Assembly: GCF_000003815.2 (NCBI RefSeq)
Contig: NC_049984.1
Span: 19,412,782-19,476,781 of the forward strand
Reading direction: 5' to 3'
Source of the DNA: Branchiostoma floridae
Lineage: Eukaryota; Chordata; Leptocardii; Amphioxiformes; Branchiostomatidae
DNA length: 64,000 nt
Positions 49,701-60,902 of this stretch are shown piece by piece (the first letter of the stretch is position 1; every line of letters starts with the position of its first letter). The position numbers were made by a program, and so were the translations under genes. The notes beneath the pieces are model-generated. The model saw nothing but the letters and a program-made list of their open reading frames with translations, did not search any database and was not told the DNA's origin.

Positions 49701-52700
49701 TGTTTGGAGTACGGTGATGTCGTTTGGCACGGCTGCACGTGTGAAGAATCAACTTTTAGAACGAATCCAATACCTCTGCTTGGAGAGTATGCTCTCTTAT
49801 TGTAACAGGTGCTGTCAAAGGATCATCGTACTGCTCAGCTTGCAAAGAACTCGGCTGGGAGACCTTATCGGACAGGAGGCATATTCATAGACTTTTATCG
49901 TTCTACAAAATCATTCATGGTTCTACTCGTAGCTATTTGTCTGACCTACTTCCTTCAATCATTTCCTCAACATGTTCGTATGACCTTCGCAACAAAATGA
50001 ATTTAAGATCACTCAACGCTTCAACAAATCGTTTTGCAAAGTCTTTTGTTCCTTACTCATTAAGTCACTGGAACAAATTAGACTTGGCAACACGTAGTTA
50101 CAGCTTCCTTAGGTTTAAAGTGCACTTGTTTAAATCTGTAAAACCTGTCAAATTTAGATATTTTAGCTTTGGTCCAAGATATGCTTGTACTCTGTTGGCA
50201 CGCCTTCGCATTGGCACCTGTAGCTTGACTGGCAGTCTTTTCAGTCGTGGGCTAACTGGTAGTCCAGCCTGTAGCTGCGGGTGCCAATGCGAATCGATTT
50301 CTCATTTCCTACTCCATTGCCCATTACATAATAATCCTAGTAATCTTTTCGATATTTTCTCTCTTTCTGATGGTGAAATCAAACATTTACTACTTTTTGG
50401 TACTTCCCTTTGCAACTATTCCACAAACTGTTTGATTATGTCTTCAACTCAGAACTTCATTGTGCAAACTGGCCGTTTCTAACCATGTTTTTCCCGTGTC
50501 CTACCAAAATTTCCGCGGGGGTGGGGGGTGGTACCAGGACTTGCGCTTCCACCAATCAACATACTAGTATACCATCTGTACAGATTTATTGCATATTGTC
50601 AATCACATGTTATTCTTATTTTCTTTTAATATTTAATAGCGGCACAGATATAAGTTGTTTTAACTTGAGTGGGCCGCTACTTGTCTGTTATTTTCTTTAT
50701 GTGTTTGTTCAATAAAAAAAATATATATATATTAACTAATTGTAGCTTAAGCAGCTACTTTACTTGGAACTTAAGGAGCAAATGATTGTTCACAAAGGCA
50801 TTGTAGGCATCCTTCCATCTTTACAGATGATGGTAGCACTCTGTATGAAGTCACGGTGGTTGGTAGCGCCTACTGTGGCTTTTTACATTCAGGAGATTCC
50901 ATGTGATCAACCAGTATCCTTATACCCCCCCCCCTCACATTTGGCGAAAATCGATCGAACGACGAGTCTGAGAGCTCTAAATTACGAGGAGGCATGACCC
51001 TGCTGCCAACGAAGAAATGGCAGAGTTCCCCCCTTCCCGTCAATGTGAGGGGGTACTAGAAATCATTCAAAAATACCTTGACAATTCCTGTACATGCGGT
51101 GTCTGCTCCTGCACTGACAAGGAGATTCACGATGTTCAGGTGGCTTAACGCCGCTGCGATATGGAGTGGGGTTACATCTGTGTACTCTTCCGTGAATTCA
51201 AAGATGTTCAGCTGCCAAGAAAGAGAATACGCATCGATTATTGAGGTCCGTATTCTGTATCCAACCATCTAATTATGTATCTTATGTATAAGTGTGTGTG
51301 TGCGTGCGTGATTTCTTTTTTTAATGCTTTTAAGTGAAAATGAAGGTCAACTTCAAGCAAATGCCAATATATGAGCGTTTGTCTCGGATTTCAGAACAAT
51401 CTTCAGGGATATCAATTCAGTGCCTTTATGTACTTAATAATAATCTTTATTGCATATTTTCCCTCAGGCTGATAAATGCATAAGAGACCATACATAGTAT
51501 AATGGACATTAGTGAAATGAATAACAATCACATAAACATAAAAAAAAACTAACATGATACTAAACACTATACACATGTACTACCGCATATCAAGTTCTAG
51601 TAGCTTCCTCTCTCTTTTTAAAACATATGGCAACATGATTACATACTTCATTTATTACAGAAAAATCTGTGCATGATACAGGGTATTTAGAGGTATCCTG
51701 CTTTGATACATTTACCATTGCCTTCTGGTTGATGGCACCTTTCTTGTTCAAGATCAGGACGCGAGCAGCTTCAAAGTGACCATTCATGCAGACTGTATGT
51801 AGAGCCGTTAAACCTGCATAACTCATTTTATCGTGAGCTCCCTGAAAGAGAAACCAAATATTCTCGGGTTTATGCATTATGGAAATATTCACTTACAAGC
51901 AGTCTTTGTGAAGATTTGTAAATGTGCATATTGGGGGGATACGTTTATGTCATACATTCACGGCCGTTCCTGTGCATTCAGAATATGACTTCCCTCCCAC
52001 ACGAGGAACCTTGGCAAGTGACTGGCTGCTTGACTACTCATCCGTCGACATCCGACAGGAGAATTCATCATACAAAATCATACCAAATGTACTTGTATTC
52101 ATTTGGTGACAAATGTAAAAATGGTTATGTTATTTAATGTTCTTTCAATTGTGACTTGTAGCTTATAAGCATAATTTAAGGACTTACCTTTCAAGAAATA
52201 ACAGGTCGCGTTCTTCTAAACAACTGGGTACTTATCTTGTATTGTGATCGCAGTCCTAGTGGCCACTGCTTACAGCATATTCCTATTTCTTGTCCAATTA
52301 ATTTACCTGCAGACTCATCTCTGCTTTAGCTCCAGCATTTAGTAGCTGTTGAAGAACTTCCGCATGACCTTGCTGGGCTGCGATGAACAGTGATGTGAGT
52401 CCAAACTGAGGGCAAGTAGATTTGGTAATTAATGAATTCTGTTGCCTTGACACAAGGACTCCGTTTTGATAAGCAAAGCACTATTAACACAAAGTGAAGG
52501 GCTACAAGGGTCGGTGCATTTCTACTCAACCATCGTACCTGCATGACTTTGTCCACGTCTGCTCCAGCCTTCAGCAACTGCTGCACAACTTCCACATGTC
52601 CATTCTGGGAGGCCAGGTACAGTGGGGCTATTCCCCTCTGTAAAGGATAAAAATAGCGATTTTGCTTATAGTTTGCATCATAACACGAACATCATTGAGA

Positions 52701-55700
52701 GTAAATTTTTCAATGCCTTTCCGAAAATAAACCGGTAGACCAAGACTAGCGGACTCGAGAATGTGGTTCAAAATATATCATCACTTTGCACTGAACTGAC
52801 TGGAATTAAGAAGGGATTTACCGCGTACTTTGAGATTACATGTAGTGCCGATCAGACTGCAGGGGTCAATGTTTTTAGTTTCCGGTGTTGCTATGCTTGC
52901 ACGAGTCTTTTGGGCCTCTTTGTGACAAAGTTGTGACATATTGCTCGTTCATACTTAGGAGACATTTGCGTGAAATGAAGTATTTACTCTCATTGTCATG
53001 CTGAGCAATCAACAGATCGTCAACGTTGACATGACCTGGAATGCAACATGCTGGAACTGAGGGCAAATAGATTTGTTAATTAAGGAATTGTATTGTGTTG
53101 CCTTGACATAAGGACTCCGTTTTGATAAGCAAAACACAATTTACACAACGTGAAGGTCTACAAAGTTCAATGCACATCTAGTCAACCATCTTACCTCATC
53201 AGCCTTGTCCACTTCCGCTCCAGCCTCCAGCAGCTGCTGTACGACTGCTACATGTCCATTCTGGGATGCCATGTACAGCGGGGCTATTCCCCTCTGTAAG
53301 CGATAAAAAAAGCGATTTTCCTTACAGTATGAACCCATTCGTCATTTCAGCCTAAATAATCCCAAACACACCGTCTTACTATAACTATATACGAAACACA
53401 ATCTAAATAGTCTTATAGTTGAAAGGTTATTGCAGTTTATCCTAATAGAATATGTACATGACGACAGTATGAAATTTTCATCATTTACCAATATTGAAGT
53501 ATTTGCATAGTTAATGCAAATGGAGTCTTTATTTGCATAATTTTTTAGGCTGTACTGAAGAGTACAAGCTGCGTATCTGGACATATTCAACTGATCCACT
53601 CACAACGGAAAGGACCCCTTTTCATTTCGACAAGAGTGGTGGTTTCTTTTCCGTGCTAGAGGTACGGCTCTTCTCAAACACGGAGCATATCAGAGGACTA
53701 GAACCTATGGACTCTGAGCTTTGGGCCAAATACTAGTACGTACCGTTATGCGACGCGACGCCAAGAATTAATATCTAATAATATTCCTCTCTTTCTTATT
53801 TAGACATGTCACATGTTTGAGAGTCCTATCGTGGAATGCTGTGGATTTATAAACATTCCTAATTTATTCTGCAAGATAGATCTAGCGTGTGACTATGCAA
53901 TTTATCACTTGAGCTATCTACATACCAAACAACATGACGATCCGTAACGTCATCGTCATTTTATTTATTTTCTTTCAAAGTCAAAATTTTTCCCTGCAGA
54001 CCTAAAGTTCCGCTGCAGTACCTTACAACCAAGCCCATCATCGAACTTGACCTTCATTTCCCCAACCCTTACCAGGGTACCGACCTGACGCACATGATCA
54101 AAATATCATAAGGATCCATTCTCAACTTATCCTATCCATTGACATACACACACAACAAATGGCGCCCAAAACCTTCTCAGTGGTAAAGGTAACTACAATA
54201 CCATTCTAGGAGGTAACAATGGACGTAATGCAATGTGTAAGGCTATGATGTGAGGCCATTTGCTTGTTAAGCCATCTTACTTGATCAGCCTTGTCTACTT
54301 CTGCTCCAGCCTTCAGCAGCTGCTGCACAACTTCCACATGTCCATTCTGGGCCGCTACGTGCAGCGAGGTAGCTCCGACCTGTGAGCAAGAAAAACTTTA
54401 TATGAAATGGCGATAATTGTATCTTTCATACACAATGACCGTATGAGCCTGATCATGAAGGTTGAGTCTACACAATACGTATAAATACAACGCATTCTAG
54501 AACTAACCCATAGTTTAGTAATTGTCTATTTATTCATTGTCTGTAAAGTATACAATTATGTATACCACTACTTAACTTTGTCTGCAATTAGCCCCCGGGC
54601 ATGGATTTGCAATAAAGATTATTATGATTAATTCAAACATTTACCAGTATAGCCTTGTCCACTTCTGCTCCAGTCTTAAGCAGCAGCTGTACAACCTGAA
54701 TATGTCCATTATGGGCTGCTATCACCAACGAGGTGGCTCCGTACTGTAATAATTTATATGGAGGATATGTTGGTAAAGACTTGTTTACAAATATTCTCAT
54801 CATGGAATGACAAAATCGTGCAATACACAATATGATATTTGTTCAGTCATGTTACCTCATCAGCCTTGTTTACTTCTGCTCCAGCCTTCAGCAGCTGCTG
54901 CACAACTTCCACATGTCCATTCTGGGCTGCTATAAACAATGGGGTGACTCCGCCCTGTTCACAGGAAGAATGTGATGTTGATGAAGAAAGATGCCTGTAT
55001 TGTTGTATAAAGTATTTCGTCTATTACAGGAAGGCCTTCTTTTCGCACAGTTTGAAAATGTGTACCTGCTTGGCTTTATCCACTTCTGCCCCAGCCTTCA
55101 GCAGCTGCTGTACAACTTTTACATGTCCATTGTGGGCTGCTATGTACAGTGGAGTGGCCCCGATCTGCATGCGAACAGAAGTTTTTTTTAACACGTATCA
55201 ACGTGTAACTTCCGTAAAAGAAGTGTATACAAGATGAATGAATACAGACTGTGTATTTGATGTGCACGGATGAAGATATCTCTGATTTAAGTAATATAAT
55301 TTATAAATTGGTCTATCCCGTAAGCAAGTAGAATTCAACATGAAAGACTGTTGAAAACAATTTTTCAAAACATGTAACATTACATGTAATATTGTTAGTC
55401 ACCTTACAAAAGTGGTGTGCAGTGCAGCATGAGACCGGCACCATTGTCACCTTAGTCCAGCACTTTTAGCATTGGTGCCACCTCAGTCAAGATCCCAAGG
55501 AAATTGGGCACCAATGCTACCTCAATGTGTAGACCATTAATCATCATTTATCATTCAAGGTCCACAGACTTTCAAGGAAGGAAAGCTTGGAAGCGATTGG
55601 AGAGGACAGTGCTGCATTGGTGCCATTTTCTGTCACGGTGATTATAGAGTGGTAACACTCCACCTTTAGATTAACCCCGTCTTTCTCAGTTGAAATGGAA

Positions 55701-58700
55701 CTACTGTTTTGGAGAAACTAGATTTAGCTACAACTACTGATACATAGTCTGGCCCAGAAGCTTGGACTGTATCATGTGACATACCTTAGGGCTGAGTCAT
55801 GTGACTGGCCTAGCACAGCCACCAGGACATGGGCAACTGTCACATACAGTACTTTCTAAGGCCCTGTGCATACTCAGTAGTGAAATTTACTTGCTTTAGA
55901 CCAAGTGGCATGGGCTGAAACCAAATAGATTTTACGGATGAATTTCAATTAGGGGTCATAGTGAAGTGGAGATTCAAGTATGCAAATATATTATCAGAAT
56001 GTGAAAATTATACAGAAATTCAGTTTTGAATTTTACCACTCAGATATTATTATTATTATAAATGCTCACCAGGCTATTCAGAAGTACATGTAAGTTCTAT
56101 GTGCAGCTTTTAGGTTACCAAAACACAGAATCAGACCCAAACTTGTGAACTTAAGAAGGCATCTCCAGTTACTGGGGACTGTTCTGCAGCCCTTCCTGTC
56201 ACCTCACCATGAATGATGAAAATCTTCAGATAGTTTATGATTATTATTATTATTAAAACTTTTTAACTTGTAAGGTTAAGTTTGAAACAATGTAGCTAAA
56301 GCTAGTTTCTTCAAAACAGTAGTTCCATTTCAACTGAGAAAGACAGGGGGTTAATCTAAAGGTGGAGTGTTACCACTCTATAATCACCGTGACAGAAAAT
56401 GGCACCAATGCAGCACTGTCCCCTCTAATTGCTTCCAAGCTTTCCTTCCTTGACAGTTTGGGGAGAGAAACTTGGACAGCTCATAATTACCATGAAATTA
56501 CCATGGCAGACGGCACCAATGCCACCTTAATGAGTCATAAAAGATTCTGGCTCTAATGCTGCACTGAGCACCACTTTTGCATGGGCGGGCTGAGGCTCGG
56601 AGCATCATACCTCATTATTAATGGTAATTGTGATGTTAGTCGTTCAACTATCTTACTTCATCAGTAATCTTGTCCACTTCTGCTCCAGCCTTCAGCAGCT
56701 GCTGTACAACTTCCACATGTCCATTCCAGGATGCCGCGGCTAGTGGAGTGGCTCCGATCTGCACGCGAGCAGAATTTGTTTTTGACACGTGTCAACGTGT
56801 TACTTCAGTAAAGGAGGTGTATACAATATGAATGGATACAAAATGAATGTGTGTACGATATGTATGAATTAAGATCTCCTAGTTTTAACAAATGTACATT
56901 AAGATTTGCCATGACCAAGTAGAAATTACTAGAATTCAACATAAAACACCGTTGATAACTACGAAGTCTCCACAACATGTAAAGGCTACATGTAATTTCG
57001 TTAGTGACCATAATACCTTTTGAAACTTGTCCACTTCTGCTCCAGACTTGGGAAGCTGCTGCACATTTTCCACATGTCCCTCTTGAGCTGCTGAGTACAG
57101 TGTGAGTCCATCCTGAAAGTAAATACAATCCTTATGGACACCATCATATCTATTAAGTTTTGAATTAGCCTCACTGCTTTTTGCGAAAGGATTATCAATC
57201 CTTGCGAAAGTGAAAATCACAGACACTTGATATCATATCAAGTCGAGGGTAAAGATGTCATGAACATTAGAACAGTTATCAATCGTAATCACCGCCTGCC
57301 TTTTAGACAAAAAAATGTGCAATTTCACCCACATGTTTGTTATTGTTACGGTTTATAACAATATAGATGAATGTATTGCTGCTATCATACCTGATTAGCC
57401 TTGTCCACTTTTGCCCCAACATTCAGCAGATGCTGCACAACTTTCACGTGTCCCTTTACGGCTGCTATGTACAGTGGAGTGGTCCCAGTCTGAGGGCAAA
57501 TTTAATACAACTGTCTCTTTAGAGCAGAGAGACAGTTATAAAATGAAATCGATATGAAATGTACGACAACAACGTTGAATAAAAAAATTATATAATTCTT
57601 TTGGTCAGCCATGTTACCTCATCAGCTTTATCCACTTCTGCCCCAGTCTTCAGTAGTTGCTGCACAACTTCCACATGTCCATTCTGGGCTGCCATGAACA
57701 ATGGGGTGTATCCGCCCTGTGAGCAAGAATAATTTTGTAAACAAACATATCCTCATCTGTGTAAATAAACATATTCTCATCTTTCATACTAAGGGAATTG
57801 CACCAAATATGTGTAATTGTACTTGGCATATTATCTATTTCAAGTTATGGTCTTCCGTACCTTAATTGTGTATAGATTGCATGTGTGGATGACTAGTCCT
57901 TCGGCAAAGTACCATTTTTACATATCATCATTACCTCTGCATTTACGAGAATCCATCAATCAATCATTCACTTGTATCACTTACAAGGCAAATATAGTTC
58001 ATTTGGCCAGCCATGTTACCTGCCTAGCCTTGTTCACTTCTGCTCCAGCCTTCAGCAGCTGCTGCACAACTCCCACACGTCCCTCCTGGGCTGCCAGGTT
58101 CAACGATGTGCACCCGTCCTGTGCGCGAGAATGTAAATAAACGTATAAACATATCATCATTCACACAGAGGGACCTAGCCATGTATCAAACTATTCTTAA
58201 CATATACATATAGTAATGGACGGGATATGGTATGGTATGGTATGATATGGCTTTGAAATGAAATTATGCAACTTCTAATGGACTAGCTCAAATGTTTGGC
58301 CTCTTCTACTTCACTCCTCCACCCTACAGGAAAGTAATGGAATCTATGAAAATGCGAAAAAATAATCTACGGTAACTTTCTCCGTCGTGCTACCTGATTA
58401 GTATATTCTACTTCTGCTCCATCCTTCATCAGCTGCTGCACAATTTTCATATGCCCCTTCTTGGCTGCTACCAACAGTGCGGTGGCTCCGTTCTATGACC
58501 AAATAGAATGTGTTATGGATTAATATGGTCATATCTTTCAGAGAGCAATTAGGAGGAGACAAATGAAAAATCAGATTCTTTACATTGCGCTTGGCCACAT
58601 TATCATTACTAATTCCTTCAATTATCATTTATTCCATTTTAGTCATGTTACCTGCGTTGCTTTATCCACTTCTGCTCCGGCCTTCAGCAGCTGCTGTACA

Positions 58701-60856
58701 ACTTTCACATGCCCATTCTGGGATGCCATTAACAGTGGTGTGGCTCCGTCCTGTGTATGAGTAGAAATTGATGAGAATGAATATTGGAAACAATCAAAAT
58801 CAGTGCAACATTCGAGTCTACGATGCGGACATAATGTGATCAGGTTTCGCAAAATAGCAGAACGAATTGTAATTGTATACATCCAAATTTCCAAATATTG
58901 TCTCCAAAACTGATGATAACCCATCAACATGGCTTCAGAAAAAAAATACTCCACATGTACAGCTGCAAATGAGAGATGATTGGTACTTTACCATTGACCA
59001 TTCAACCTGAGAGGACTGATCTTCCTCGACCTGTCGGCTTCGTTTGATTTGGTAGATTATGAATACCTTCTTAGAAAACTGCTGCATTTGAATGAATCTT
59101 TCAATCTGCCAGTAAGTCTAAGCAGGAGCTTCTCATGTACATAATGTAATGGATTTGATTAAATGTAGAATGTAAATACTACTTGCAAGGACTTTCATGT
59201 AGTTGTCTTAGGTCTGTGAGTTTTGGTGTCACTCTTTGTGACTTGCTGAGTTGAAATGTTGTATGTCAGCTAATGGACTGATAAAATATCCAAGTGTCCA
59301 AATCCTACCTGTCTAGCCTTGTTGACGTCTGCTCCAGCCTTCAGCAGCTGCTGCACAACTTCTACATGTCCATTCTGGGCTGCTATGGACAATTCTGTGA
59401 TTCCCTCCTGTGAACAAGGAGGATTCAATGTGAACTGGAGTTCGATGACCCCATACATTTGCCAAGCAAATCGTGACGATAGATTGTCAAGAAAACGTTA
59501 TAGAAAAACAAGAAGTTGGAATTCGAAGAGCATTACCTCCATCAAAACGGAAGGTATATATTTTGTGTATCTATGTGTCTACCTGTTTGTGTTTTCGGAT
59601 ATTTGTGGCCAGCGTAACTTTGGATGGGTTGTAATGACATTCGGTATATGGGATTAGCTTAGATAGAGGAAGGTCAATTTCAAATTTGAGCCCTCGTATG
59701 TGACTTTGGTCCTGCAGCAGAACTTCTGCATTTTTGTGACTTTTGTCAATAACATGCAAATTACGCAAGTTAGGGCTTTATTTGATGAGGAAAACCTACG
59801 ATTCTTCCAATAATAAGATTTCCTTGCAGGCATATAACGTATATAATTTATGGAGTGTGAAACATTTACTTAAATTGCATAAAGTCTTATGTGCATAAAT
59901 CATCTGAATGTAAATAGTGGGAGTTACCTGCTTGTGACATGTGCAAGTGTACAGCGCTATGTATACATTATGTAAATGTGGAAGTCATTTGCATAACTTT
60001 TCCTTTAGCAATGTTACCTGATCGGTATTATCCACTCTTGCTCCAGCCTTCAGAAGATGCTGCACAACGTTCACATGTCCCACCTGTGCTGCTGCATACA
60101 ATGGGCCGGCGGTTCCGTTCTGTGAGTGAGTAGTTTTATGTGAATGCGTATTATCTTGTTTCTAAACACACAGGGCAATCACAATGACTTATAATTATCA
60201 CTTACCACTTACGAAATAAGTAATGTCCCTGACCCACTTCCAGTTGTCTGATCTAGATGAAATTTTGCATGTGTAATGAGTCATATCTCTATGGGTTATG
60301 TTGCAAAAACAGCTCTGAACTAATTGTGGTTACTGATTTACTGGTGTTTGAACTGAGTCAGGTGTGAAATGGACCAGGTGTGAAATGGAGCAAGTTGAGT
60401 GTCGCGCAGTGATCCGGTTTTTGTATTTGAAAGGACGCACACCAAAGGGGACTTTTGATGAAATGAAAAAAAACTTATGGTGATGATGCCCCATCATATG
60501 ACCTTGTAAAACGCTGGCATCCTGAATTCAAACAAGGTCGGAAGTCTGTGGAAACAGCTCCCAGACCTGGTCGTCCCTCTTCTGCCATTGATGAGGCATC
60601 TGTCGGAGGACCAACCTGGGATGTCCTACAAGAACGGTGTCCAGAGCTACATCAAATGATGGGAGAAATGCAAAACTCTGGGTGGTTCCTATGAAGAGAA
60701 AGACTAATAACTGTGCCAAGTTTCATTAATCTCCTGCTATGGGGAATGGGTCAGGGACATTACTTATTGAATGCCCCTCGTACCAAGTATCTCCGCCAAA
60801 TCATAACTGATAATTGATAACTGTTATAACGGAAAACAAACTGAAGGACATTGATA

Positions 60857-60902
<46 letters not shown>

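Noticed and set aside
54839-55237. Plus-strand frames with repeated FSSCCTT motifs
   Set aside because: Antisense shadows of minus-strand ankyrin exons; the same shadow recurs at every ankyrin exon.
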